Source: Acidipropionibacterium acidipropionici
GTDB taxonomy: Bacteria > Actinomycetota > Actinomycetes > Propionibacteriales > Propionibacteriaceae
Direction of reading: 5' to 3'
Length of the DNA: 64,000 nucleotides
Assembly (NCBI RefSeq): GCF_001441165.1
Contig: NZ_CP013126.1
Coordinates: forward strand, 3,563,551 to 3,627,550
Below are positions 19,372 through 27,948 of this stretch, one piece after another; position 1 is the first letter of the stretch; every line of letters begins with the position of its first letter. Under the pieces are notes generated by a model. It saw only the letters and a list, made by a program, of their open reading frames with translations. It searched no databases and was not told the DNA's origin. The translations under genes and the position numbers were made by a program.

Positions 19372-20264
19372 CGTTCCTCTCCCCCGTCCGCGAGGCCCCA
19401 CCCGCCGCCGTAGGCCGCCGAGGTGTTGGCGTCCAGCATCCGGCAGCAGTCCTGCTCGTCGATGCCCAGCCGCTCGGCGATGAAGCGGGCGGTGTGGGCC
19501 ACCAGGTAGGGGCCGTTGGACCTCCCGCGCCGGGGCGCCGGGGTGAGGAAGGGGGCGTCGGTCTCCACCAGGATCCGCTCGTGCGGGGTCACCGCCAGCG
19601 CCTCGCGCTGGGGGGCGGCTGAGTTGAAGGTCACCACTCCGGCGAAGGACAGCCAGGCGTCATGCTCCAGGCAGCGGCGGGCCAGGTCCGCCCCGCCGGA
19701 GAAGCAGTGCATGATGACGCGGTCGGGCCAGCCCTCGGCGTCCAGGACGTCGAGGATGTCGTCGTGGCCGTCGCGGTCGTGGATGGCCAGGGTGAGGCCG
19801 TGGGCCTTCGCGATGGCGATGTGGGCGGCGAAGGCCTCCCGCTGGACGCGGCGGCCCTCCTGGTCGCGGGTGCGGTACAGGTCGATGCCGGTCTCGCCGA
19901 CGGCACGGACGTGCGGCCCGGCCCCGGCCAGCCGGTCGACCTCGTCGATCGCCTCCGCCAGTGCGGCCGGGGAGTCGGCGGCCAGCCGTGCGGCGTCATT
20001 GGGGTGGATCGCCACCGCGGCGACCACGCCGTCGTGGGTGCGCGCCAGCTCCTCGGCGAAGCGCGACCCCTCGACGTCGCAACCCACCTGGACGATCCTG
20101 GCCACCCCGACCCGCGCGGCGGCCTCCAGGGACTCCTCGGGAGTCAGGCCCACCATCTCGGCGACCGTGTCGAGGTGGGTGTGGGAATCGGCGATCGGTG
20201 CCGCCAGAGGGTCTGGCAGCGGAGGAAGACCGAGGGACTCCAGCCGCTCTGTGAGGGTGCTCAT
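19368..20264 (-). CDS. tatD: TatD family metal-dependent hydrolase
   Basis: A 298-aa TIM-barrel metallohydrolase. Metal ligands are visible as HTHLD at about residue 29, GETGID, AIHDRDG, MHCFSG and LVETDAPFLTP. TatD proteins act as 3'-5' exonucleases or DNases. The rsmI-tatD-rsmA arrangement with ATGA overlaps is typical of actinobacteria. Confidence 0.94.
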   Translation of the reverse strand: MSTLTERLESLGLPPLPDPLAAPIADSHTHLDTVAEMVGLTPEESLEAAARVGVARIVQVGCDVEGSRFAEELARTHDGVVAAVAIHPNDAARLAADSPAALAEAIDEVDRLAGAGPHVRAVGETGIDLYRTRDQEGRRVQREAFAAHIAIAKAHGLTLAIHDRDGHDDILDVLDAEGWPDRVIMHCFSGGADLARRCLEHDAWLSFAGVVTFNSAAPQREALAVTPHERILVETDAPFLTPAPRRGRSNGPYLVAHTARFIAERLGIDEQDCCRMLDANTSAAYGGGWGLADGGEER

Positions 20265-21118
20265 CGGTCCTCCTGCTGCTGGGCGGCCAGCACGGCGTCG
20301 TAGAGGCTGCGACGGTTCAACCCGCCGCCTCGGGCCACCTCGCCGACCACCGCCGACATCTTCTCCCCATCGGCGATCCGCCGGCCCACCTCGTCGACGG
20401 CCTCCTCGAGGGTCATCGCCGGGCCATGGGCCCCGGCGATGACGATCGTGATCTCTCCGCGGGCGTTCTCACGCGCCCAGCCGGCCAGCTCGGCGAGGGT
20501 ACCGCGGCGCACCTCCTCATGGGTCTTGGTGAGTTCCCGGCAGACGGCGGCCGGTCGGTCGGCGCCGAGCTGCTCGGCGGCGTCGGCCAGCAGGTCGGCC
20601 AGCCGGTGCGGGGCCTCGTAGAGCACCATCGTGCGGGGTTCGCGGGCCAGTCCGGCCAGCGCGTTGCGCCGCTCTCCGGCCTTGCGGGGCAGGAACCCCT
20701 CGAAGCAGAACCGGTCGGTGGGCAGTCCGGAGACCGCCAGGGCCGTGGTGACGGCGGTGGGGCCGGGCACCGAGGTGACGGTGATCCCCTCGTCGACGGC
20801 GGCGCGCACCAGCCGGAATCCCGGATCGGAGACCGATGGCATGCCGGCGTCGGTCACCACCACGACGTCGCGCCCGGAGCGCAACTCGTCGAGCAGCTGG
20901 GGCAGACGCCGCGACTCATTGCCCTCGAAGAAGCTCACCACCTTGGCCGCGCTGGTCACCTCCAGGCGTCGCAGCAGGTCGTGGAATCTGCGGGTGTCCT
21001 CGGCCGCGATGACGTCGGCACCCTCCAGGATGTCCAGAAGTGCCTGCGATGCGGTGCGCCGGTCGCCGATCGGCGTGCCCGCCAGCACCACCCGACCGGC
21101 TGTCGTCTGCTCACTCAC
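20261..21118 (-). CDS. rsmI: 16S rRNA (cytidine1402-2'-O)-methyltransferase
   Basis: A 285-aa tetrapyrrole-methylase-fold enzyme that modifies C1402 in the ribosomal P site. Signatures: LAGTPIGD, AAEDTRRFHDLL, VVTDAGMPSVSDPGFRLV, VPGPTAVTTALAVSGL and EAPHRLADLL. The start is GTG, preceded by GGGAGGA. It is divergent from pmt with only about 35 bp between the two starts. Confidence 0.96.
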   Translation of the reverse strand: MSEQTTAGRVVLAGTPIGDRRTASQALLDILEGADVIAAEDTRRFHDLLRRLEVTSAAKVVSFFEGNESRRLPQLLDELRSGRDVVVVTDAGMPSVSDPGFRLVRAAVDEGITVTSVPGPTAVTTALAVSGLPTDRFCFEGFLPRKAGERRNALAGLAREPRTMVLYEAPHRLADLLADAAEQLGADRPAAVCRELTKTHEEVRRGTLAELAGWARENARGEITIVIAGAHGPAMTLEEAVDEVGRRIADGEKMSAVVGEVARGGGLNRRSLYDAVLAAQQQEDR

Positions 21119-21140
21119 CGGGCCATCCTCCCACGCCCTC

Positions 21141-21146
21141 TACGAT
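21141..21146 (+). promoter_or_regulatory. -10 element (TACGAT) of pmt
   Basis: TACGAT lies 7 nt before a GTG at 21154. An ATG inside this hexamer (21145) is the alternative start, but it would place the start codon within the promoter. Confidence 0.45.
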
Positions 21147-21153
21147 GGGCCGG

Positions 21154-22740
21154 GTGAGTGCCACGACCCGTCCCGCAGCCAGCACCGTCGACCGACTCGA
21201 TGACGGCCGGATGGGCGACAGGTTCAACAGTTGGGTCGTCGCCCTCGTCATCACCGGTTTCGCGCTGCTGCTGAGGCTCCACGACCTGGCCACCCCGAAC
21301 CGTCTGGTCTTCGACGAGACCTACTACCCCAAGGACGCCTGGACGATGCTCCATCTGGGCTACGAGGGCACCTGGCCGGACGCCAAGACCGCCAATGCCG
21401 ACATCGTGCGGGGGGTCGTCAACACCTGGAACCCGGACGCCGAGTTCGTGGTGCACCCGCCGCTCGGCAAGTGGCTGATCGCCCTGGGCGAGCAGATCTT
21501 CGGTATGAACTCCTTCGGCTGGCGCTTCGCCTCGGTGATCTTCGGCTCGCTGATGGTGCTGATGGTGATCCGGCTGGCGCGCAGGCTCTCCCGCTCGACT
21601 CTCGTGGGCGCCATCGCGGGAGTCCTCATCAGCCTGGACGGGCTGTCCTTCGTGATGAGCCGCACCGGCCTTCTGGACATCTTCCAGGCCTTCTTCCTGG
21701 TCGCCGGCGTCGCCGCCGTCGCCGCGGACCGCGACTGGTTCAGACACCGGCTCGCCGACCATCTGCGCGACGCCGGCCGGCTCAACCTGGGCGGCGCCTA
21801 CGGACCGCTGCTGCTGGTGCGCCCCTGGCGGCTGGTCGCCGGCCTCATGCTCGGCTGCGCCACCGCCGTCAAGTGGAACTCGATGTTCGTGCTGGCCACG
21901 ATGGGCATCGTCTCGGTGTGCTGGGACTGGTCCGCCCGGCGTCTGGCCGGTGCCGGCAGGAAGTCCTGGTGGTCGCTGCTGCGCGACGGCGTGCCGGCCT
22001 TTGCCCAGCTCGTCGTCGTGGCGGCGGGGGTCTACCTGGCCAGCTGGGCCCGCTGGCTGCAGGTCTACCCGAGGATGAAGTTCGGGTCCGGGTGGGCCGG
22101 CCCCTCCCCCGACCCCGGCCTGGCGAAGGTCGTCGGGCGCCCGCTGGCCGCTCTGTGGGACTACCACAAGCAGATCTACGCCTTCCACACCGGCGACTAC
22201 ATGAAGAGCCAGACCCATGTGTACTCGGCGAACCCGTCGGGCTGGCTCATCAACCAGCGCCCGATCGGCATCGACGCCGTCAACGACATCCAGCCCGGCA
22301 CCGACGGCTGCCGCGCCGTCAACGACACCTGCCTGAGGGTGATCTCGGCCACCGGGACGCCGGTCCTGTGGTGGCTGGCCGTCATCGCCCTGGCCGCCGG
22401 AGTCGTGTGGTGGCTCGCCGGACGGGACTGGCGGTTCACCCTGCCGATCGTGGCGATGGCCTCCACCTGGATCCCCTGGTTCCGCTACGACGACCGGCCG
22501 CTGTTCTTCTTCTACGCGATCTGCATCATCCCGTTCACCGTCACGATCCTGGCGATCTGGCTGGGCCAGATCCTCGGGCCCGCGGAGAACTCGACCAGAC
22601 GCCGGATCGGGGCCGCCATCGTCGGCGTCGCCGTCGCCCTGGTGGCCATCAACTTCACCTTCATCTACCCGATCCTCACCGACCAGCTCATGACCCGGAA
22701 GGCCTGGCTGGCCAGGATGTGGTTCCGTTCCTGGATATAG
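21154..22740 (+). CDS. pmt: Dolichyl/polyprenyl-phosphate-mannose-protein mannosyltransferase (Pmt)
   Basis: A 528-aa GT39 membrane enzyme that O-mannosylates secreted proteins outside the membrane using polyprenyl-phosphate-mannose. The luminal-type DE motif (VFDETYYPKDAW) and the VVHPPLGKWLIALGE loop follow the first helix, about ten hydrophobic segments are visible, and the extracytoplasmic YHKQIYAFHTGDY region is conserved. GTG 21154 is preferred because the TACGAT hexamer upstream suggests leaderless transcription. ATG 21145 would add three residues. The location next to rsmI is conserved in actinobacteria. Confidence 0.93.
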   Translation: MSATTRPAASTVDRLDDGRMGDRFNSWVVALVITGFALLLRLHDLATPNRLVFDETYYPKDAWTMLHLGYEGTWPDAKTANADIVRGVVNTWNPDAEFVVHPPLGKWLIALGEQIFGMNSFGWRFASVIFGSLMVLMVIRLARRLSRSTLVGAIAGVLISLDGLSFVMSRTGLLDIFQAFFLVAGVAAVAADRDWFRHRLADHLRDAGRLNLGGAYGPLLLVRPWRLVAGLMLGCATAVKWNSMFVLATMGIVSVCWDWSARRLAGAGRKSWWSLLRDGVPAFAQLVVVAAGVYLASWARWLQVYPRMKFGSGWAGPSPDPGLAKVVGRPLAALWDYHKQIYAFHTGDYMKSQTHVYSANPSGWLINQRPIGIDAVNDIQPGTDGCRAVNDTCLRVISATGTPVLWWLAVIALAAGVVWWLAGRDWRFTLPIVAMASTWIPWFRYDDRPLFFFYAICIIPFTVTILAIWLGQILGPAENSTRRRIGAAIVGVAVALVAINFTFIYPILTDQLMTRKAWLARMWFRSWI

Positions 22741-22749
22741 AAGGGGAGG

Positions 22750-22771
22750 GCTCGCTGACCCCTCAGCGAGC
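22750..22771 (+). terminator. Terminator after pmt
   Basis: A perfect 9-bp stem GCTCGCTGA/TCAGCGAGC with a CCCC loop, 9 bp past the pmt stop. Confidence 0.75.
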
Positions 22772-22832
22772 ACACCCGTAACAATCCCGCGCGATTCCTT
22801 CTGTACGCTTTGCCCCCGGAAAGGGGACAGGC

Positions 22833-24311
22833 ATGATCTGGAAACTCCATAACGGAGGTCGACTCGAACCGGGCGAGGTGGTCGCCCCCGATGAGCGCCT
22901 CGGTTGGGGGCGGACCGCCGGGCTCGGCGCCCAGCACGTCGTGGCGATGTTCGGGGCCACCTTCGTCTTCCCGGTGCTGATGGGCCTCAACCCTCAGCTC
23001 GCGGTGATGATGTCGGGCGTGGCGACCCTCATCTTCATCTTCGTCACCAAGCACGAGGTGCCCAGCTATCTGGGCTCCTCGGCGGCATTCCCGGGCGTGG
23101 CCACCGCGATCTACGCCTCCGGTGGCAAACCGAATGATGTCTCCGGGGCCCTCTTCGTCGTCGGCCTCACGCTGTTCATCTGCGGCGTCATCATCCACTT
23201 CGCCGGCGCCCGGGTGATCCACCGGGTGCTACCGCCCACCGTCACCGGCGCCGTCGTGATGCTCATCGGCTTCAATCTGGCCCCGGTCGTCGCCAAGACC
23301 TACTGGCCTGTGGACCAGTGGACCGCCCTGGTCACGATGATCGTCGTGGTGGTGCTGTCGGTGGGCCCCCGCGGATTCCTGTCACGCATCGCGATCTTCG
23401 TGTCGCTGGTCTTCGGCTATCTGCTCAGCTGGATCGAGGACCTGGTCCTCGGCCCCCTCACCCGCACCGTCAACGGGGCCACCACCACCGCGAACCGGGT
23501 GGACTGGAGCGGAGTGCGCGACGCCGACTGGTTCGGTCTGCCGCCGGTCACCGATCTGGCGCACTGGAAGTTCAGCATGGGCTCCGACGGCTCGGCCAAC
23601 TTCGCCGCCACCAATGTCGTCGGATTCCACCTGCCGGCCTTCCACCTGGCCTTCATCCTGCTGGCGCTGCCCGTGGTGATCGCCCTCATCGCCGAGAACA
23701 CCGGCCATGTCAAGGCCGTCTCCGAGATGACCGGCAAGAATCTCGACCACCAGGTGGGCCGGGCGGTCGCCGCCGACGGCGCCACCTCGATGCTGGCCAC
23801 CCTGCTGGGTGCCGGCCCCACCACCACCTACTCCGAGAACATCGGCGTGATGGCAGCCACCCGGGTCTACTCGACCGCCGCCTACGTCGTCGCCGCCGCG
23901 GTGGCGATCCTGTTCGGCTTCTCCCCCAAGTTCGGGGCGATCATCTCGGCCACCCCCGGCGGGGTCCTCGGCGGCATCACCGTCGTGCTGTACGGCATGA
24001 TCGGCCTGCTCGGGGCCAAGATCTGGCACGAGAACCGGGTCGACTTCGGCAATCCGGTGAACCTGGTGCCGGTCGCCGCCGGCATCATCATCGGCGTGGG
24101 CGACGTCTCCCTGAAGTTCACCGACCAGTTCACCCTGGGTGGCATCGCCCTGGGCACCATCGTCACCGTCGGCGTCTACCACCTCGCGCACTGGCTGGCA
24201 CCGAACTATCTGTCCGACGCCGCCGGCGGCACGAACATCATCCTGGACACCCCGGGCATGTACAAGGACAACACCCGGCCCCACAATGTGCGATCAGAAC
24301 GCGACGCCTAG
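22833..24311 (+). CDS. NCS2 family uracil/xanthine permease
   Basis: A 492-aa polytopic membrane transporter of the NCS2 (nucleobase:cation symporter 2) family, with about 12-14 hydrophobic segments. Family signatures include GLGAQHVVAMFGATFVFPVLMG in TM1, the substrate-site segment IALIAENTGHVKAVSEMTG and GAGPTTTYSENIGVMAATRV in the TM10 region. These favour uracil-type (UraA/RutG) over purine permeases. It follows a hairpin of pmt and has a GAAAGGGG ribosome binding site. Its 3' end overlaps the convergent kinase gene by 4 bp. No pyrimidine genes are adjacent. Confidence 0.92.
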   Translation: MIWKLHNGGRLEPGEVVAPDERLGWGRTAGLGAQHVVAMFGATFVFPVLMGLNPQLAVMMSGVATLIFIFVTKHEVPSYLGSSAAFPGVATAIYASGGKPNDVSGALFVVGLTLFICGVIIHFAGARVIHRVLPPTVTGAVVMLIGFNLAPVVAKTYWPVDQWTALVTMIVVVVLSVGPRGFLSRIAIFVSLVFGYLLSWIEDLVLGPLTRTVNGATTTANRVDWSGVRDADWFGLPPVTDLAHWKFSMGSDGSANFAATNVVGFHLPAFHLAFILLALPVVIALIAENTGHVKAVSEMTGKNLDHQVGRAVAADGATSMLATLLGAGPTTTYSENIGVMAATRVYSTAAYVVAAAVAILFGFSPKFGAIISATPGGVLGGITVVLYGMIGLLGAKIWHENRVDFGNPVNLVPVAAGIIIGVGDVSLKFTDQFTLGGIALGTIVTVGVYHLAHWLAPNYLSDAAGGTNIILDTPGMYKDNTRPHNVRSERDA

Positions 24312-25531
24312 AACACCAGCAGCAGGATGACGATCACCACGAGGGCCAGGCCCGCCGTGATCCCGGCCCCCAGGACGATGTCCTTGGCGGTGGCCCCCGA
24401 GGAGGCCTTCGCCCGCGGCATGTTCACTGACGCGGGGCTCTGAGGGGCCGGCACCGAGGGCCGCGGACCGGACCCAGGTGACGGGGCCCAGGTCGCCGGC
24501 CAGGGCCCCCGGTTCGGGGGCATTCCGCCGGCAGGCGGGGGCCCGTACCCGCCGCTGCCCTGACCTGCGGGCACCCGGTTGGGAACCGGCATCCGCTGCG
24601 AGGGGACCGACGGTCCGCTCAGCGGGGAGGGGGTCGCGGTGATCCGCGGCCCACGGGTCGCGGGCCGGACCCCCGGCAGCGGCTTGGTGGAGTTGTCGGG
24701 ACCGTCCGGCCCCCATCCGGGCGGCAGCGCCGGAGTGCGGTCGGGGATCGCGATCCGGGCCAGCCCCAGCCCGCTGCGCACCTGAGAGAGCTCCTTGCGG
24801 GCCTCGGCGGCACTCGGGAAACGACGGGTGACGTCCGCCAGGCATGCGGTGATGAAATGCCCCAGCGGGGTGGCGCGCTGCTCCGCGGACAGCACGGGCG
24901 GATCCTCGCCCGACGGGCGGGAGGCGGTGAGCAGCTGGGCCATCACGACACCGAGGGAGTAGATGTCCTGTGCGGGTTCGGGGTCGGCGCCCATCCGTGC
25001 CTCCGGGGACATGAATCCGGGCGTTCCGACGACCTCCGCGACCCGCGTCATCCGGGGCTCACCCACTTTGGCGGCGATACCGAAATCGGCCAGCCGGGCG
25101 TCCGGCAGGCCGGACGGATTGGGCTCCATGAGGATATTGGCCGGCTTGAGATCGCGGTGCACCAGGCCCGCCTCGTGAATGACCTCCAGGGCGTCGAGCA
25201 TCTGGTCGGCGATCCCGGCGACGTAGCCGGGCGGCAGTGCCCCGCGCTCACTCAGCAGGGCGGAGACCGCCCCGCCGTGCACCAGGGGCATCGAGAACAT
25301 GATCCGGTCGTCCTCGCCGACCCACCCCAGCGGGGCGACGATGTGCGGATGGTCGAAGCGCCAGCCGGTCTCCCGGACGAATCGCAGCAGCGAGGCAGAG
25401 TCCGACTGCTGGAGGACCTTCCCGGCGAGGTACCTGGAATCCCGGTGATCCCAGACGCGCCAGACATCGCCCGACCCGCCCCGACCGAGTGGATCCACCA
25501 GCTCGTAGCGCCCGCTGAAGATCTCACCCAT
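24308..25531 (-). CDS. Membrane-anchored Ser/Thr protein kinase (PknB-like)
   Basis: A 407-aa Hanks-type kinase. The glycine loop LGRGGSGDV (15-23), Lys38, HRDLKPAN (125-132), DFG (149-151) and a SPEA APE-box make a complete active site. A Pro/Gly/Ser-rich juxtamembrane linker (about 265-380) leads to one C-terminal transmembrane helix, with nothing outside the membrane. It therefore lacks PASTA or other sensor domains, unlike PknB. ATG 25531 starts directly before FSGRYELVDPLG; an ATG 13 codons upstream is possible. No cognate phosphatase lies nearby. Confidence 0.9.
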   Translation of the reverse strand: MGEIFSGRYELVDPLGRGGSGDVWRVWDHRDSRYLAGKVLQQSDSASLLRFVRETGWRFDHPHIVAPLGWVGEDDRIMFSMPLVHGGAVSALLSERGALPPGYVAGIADQMLDALEVIHEAGLVHRDLKPANILMEPNPSGLPDARLADFGIAAKVGEPRMTRVAEVVGTPGFMSPEARMGADPEPAQDIYSLGVVMAQLLTASRPSGEDPPVLSAEQRATPLGHFITACLADVTRRFPSAAEARKELSQVRSGLGLARIAIPDRTPALPPGWGPDGPDNSTKPLPGVRPATRGPRITATPSPLSGPSVPSQRMPVPNRVPAGQGSGGYGPPPAGGMPPNRGPWPATWAPSPGSGPRPSVPAPQSPASVNMPRAKASSGATAKDIVLGAGITAGLALVVIVILLLVF

Positions 25532-25579
25532 CGTGGCCAAGTCTGCCAGTTGACCGGCCCAGTGTTCCACCGATCCGCG

Positions 25580-27127
25580 TCACATCAGGCTGAACCTGAT
25601 CGTGGACTCCGGCGGCAGCTGAGCCAGGACGTCCAGATCGGCCGGCTCCACCACCCCGATCACCGGGTATCCGCCGGTCACGGGGTGATCGCGCATGAAC
25701 ACGACCGGTAGTCCGCCGGTGGGCACCTGCACCGCCCCGGCGACGGTCGGTTCGCTGGCCAGCTCCCCCTGTCGGCGACGTCGCAGCGGCTCCCCCTCAA
25801 GACGCAGCCCGATCCGGTTGGACTCGTTGCTGATGACCCATTCCTGCGAGGTCAATGAGTCCAGGGCCCCGGCGTCGAACCAGTCGTCGCGGGGCCCTGG
25901 GCGCAGACGGATCCGGGCATGGCCCTCCGGGAGCGGCGTCACCTGCGCCCCCGGGCTTCCCGCCGCGTTCCAGACCGGGACGCCGACGGCCAGCAGGTCG
26001 CCGGCGGCCAGCGGCGCCGGCCCCAGGCCCGACATCACGTCGGTCGACGCCGAGGAGAGCACCAGGGGGGCCTCGAATCCTCCCCGGACGGCCAGATAGC
26101 TGCGCAGGCCGGCGGTGGGCGCACCGAGGGTCAGGGTGTCGCCGTCGTCGAGCAGGATCGGGGAGTTGCGCTCAGGGATCCAGGGCGGACGGTCGGCACC
26201 CTCGGGAGGGTCGACGCGCAGCGGCACCCGGGCCCCGGCGACAGCCACGGTGCGGTGCCCGGCGGCTCGCACCACGAGCCCTCCGGCGAGGTTCTCGATG
26301 ACCGCCGCACCGGGCGGGTTGCCCGCCACGGCATTGGCCAGGCGGGCGGATCCGCGGTCCATCGCCCCTGACTCGGCCACGCCCAGATCGGCATGCCCGG
26401 GCCGGCCGAGATCGGTGAGCAGGCTCTGCATCCCGGTCGCCACCACGACCAGCCCGCCGGCCTCCGGAGCTGCCGCGGCGGTGACAGGTTCGGGGTCGAC
26501 GACCGTCGCCGCCTCGCGCACCGCCACATAACGCACCCGGTTGCCCGGCACCACGAGAGCGGGAGACGGCCGGGCGGCGTCCCACAGCGGCGCGGCGGTG
26601 CGCCCGATGAGCTGCCAGCCGCCCGGGGTGGTGCGGGGATAGGCCGCCGAGAACTCGCCGGCCAGCCCCACCGCCCCGGCCGGTACCGCGGTGCGCGGGG
26701 AGGGCCTGCGGGCCACGTCCAACAGGTGGTTCTCGCCGACGCAGTAGGCGAATCCGGGTGCGAAGCCGCCGAAGGCCGCCGTCCACAGCTGGCCGGTGTG
26801 CGCGGCGATGACGCCGTCGCGGCTCATCGACGTCAGCTCGGCGACGGCGTCCAGATCCTCCCCGTCGTAGCAGACCTCGATGTCGACCAGCGTGTCGTCA
26901 CGATCAGCCGCGTGTTCGAGATCCAGCCCGCGGACATGCTCGGCCAGGGCCCGCGCCGAGGCCGGGGTGTCGGCTCTCACCAGCACGGTCGTTGCGGCCG
27001 CCAGCACCTCCAGCTGACCTGGCCCCGGGTGCGCCGACAGCTCGTCGTGGAGGGCCAGCACCCGGTCCAGATCTGGAAGCTCCACCAGAAGTGCGCGGTC
27101 GCCGACCGGCCGGATGTCCACGCTCAT
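25580..27127 (-). CDS. pxpBC: 5-oxoprolinase subunits B-C fusion (KipI-KipA)
   Basis: A 515-aa natural fusion. The N-terminal half (about 1-215) is a PxpB/KipI carboxyltransferase domain, with [12 protein letters not shown] at the start and [14 protein letters not shown]. The C-terminal half (about 235-515) is a PxpC/KipA domain, with [32 protein letters not shown] and [16 protein letters not shown]. Together with PxpA these subunits hydrolyse the cyclic glutamate derivative 5-oxoproline using ATP. The start overlaps the pxpA stop by 4 nt, so PxpA and this protein belong to one operon. In many bacteria B and C are separate genes. Confidence 0.93.
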   Translation of the reverse strand: MSVDIRPVGDRALLVELPDLDRVLALHDELSAHPGPGQLEVLAAATTVLVRADTPASARALAEHVRGLDLEHAADRDDTLVDIEVCYDGEDLDAVAELTSMSRDGVIAAHTGQLWTAAFGGFAPGFAYCVGENHLLDVARRPSPRTAVPAGAVGLAGEFSAAYPRTTPGGWQLIGRTAAPLWDAARPSPALVVPGNRVRYVAVREAATVVDPEPVTAAAAPEAGGLVVVATGMQSLLTDLGRPGHADLGVAESGAMDRGSARLANAVAGNPPGAAVIENLAGGLVVRAAGHRTVAVAGARVPLRVDPPEGADRPPWIPERNSPILLDDGDTLTLGAPTAGLRSYLAVRGGFEAPLVLSSASTDVMSGLGPAPLAAGDLLAVGVPVWNAAGSPGAQVTPLPEGHARIRLRPGPRDDWFDAGALDSLTSQEWVISNESNRIGLRLEGEPLRRRRQGELASEPTVAGAVQVPTGGLPVVFMRDHPVTGGYPVIGVVEPADLDVLAQLPPESTIRFSLM

Positions 27128-27874
27128 GTGAACCGCGCCGGCTCGATCCCGGCGTCGGCCAGGGCGCTGCGCACCGCGGCGGCGATGGCGACGGCACCGG
27201 GGGTGTCGCCGTGCACGCACACGCTCTCGGCGTCGAGGCCGACCACCGTCCCGTCGATGGCGATCACCTGATGGTCAGTGGCCATTCGCACCACCCGGGC
27301 GGCGATCTCATCCGGGTCGTGCAGCACCGCCCCCCGGTTCGCGGCGTGACACCAGAGTGCCGTCGGGGTTGTAGGCGCGGTCGGCGAAGGCCTCGCAGAC
27401 GACGCGCAACCCCTTCTTCTCGGCGATCCGGGCGATCTCGGAGCCGGGCTGGCACAGCACGGTCAGGGAGTCGTCGACCTCGCTGATGGCCTGGCCCACC
27501 GCCTCGGCCTGGGCGCTGTGGTGGACGATCGTGTTGTACAGGGCGCCGTGGGGCTTGACGTAGCGGACCCGGGTACCGGCCACCGCCGCCATGGCCTGGA
27601 GGGCACCGATCTGGTAGATCACCTCGTTGATGAGCTCATTCGGCGCGACGTCGACGAAGACCCGCCCGAAGTGGGCGAGGTCCCGGTAGGAGACGTGGGC
27701 GCCGACGGCCACGTCGTTGGCCGCCGCGGCCGTGATCGTCGAACGCATCACACTGGGGTCCCCGGCGTGGAAACCGCAGGCGACATTGGCGCTGGTGACG
27801 ATGGCCATCATGGCGTCGTCATCACCCATCCGCCAGCTGGAGAAGGACTCCCCGGAGTCCGAATTCAGATCCAT
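27124..27874 (-). pseudogene. pxpA: 5-oxoprolinase subunit A (LamB/YcsF), frameshifted
   Basis: The reading starts [19 protein letters not shown] after a GAGGAG ribosome binding site and covers the YcsF core ([48 protein letters not shown]). It then leaves frame at a run of six G on the minus strand (27330-27335). Reading five G restores [18 protein letters not shown] and continues to the normal end, with HGDTPGAV. The locus is 751 nt, exactly one base more than a 249-aa gene, which is the family length. Either the gene is inactive or the extra G is a sequencing error. The uninterrupted 67-aa tail frame should not be called as its own gene. Confidence 0.88.
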
Positions 27875-27948
27875 GTGCACTCCTCACCGTGGCTGAAAGT
27901 CTACGAGGCGATTGTGAGGAATGCCCGGGGCGGCAAGGATGGTCTTCC

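Noticed and set aside
21115-22773. A 552-codon minus-strand open frame
   Set aside because: Antisense to pmt, whose membrane helices and motifs are clear.
27124-27327. A separate 67-aa gene
   Set aside because: It is the out-of-frame 3' end of pxpA, as shown by continuity of the YcsF sequence across the G6 run.
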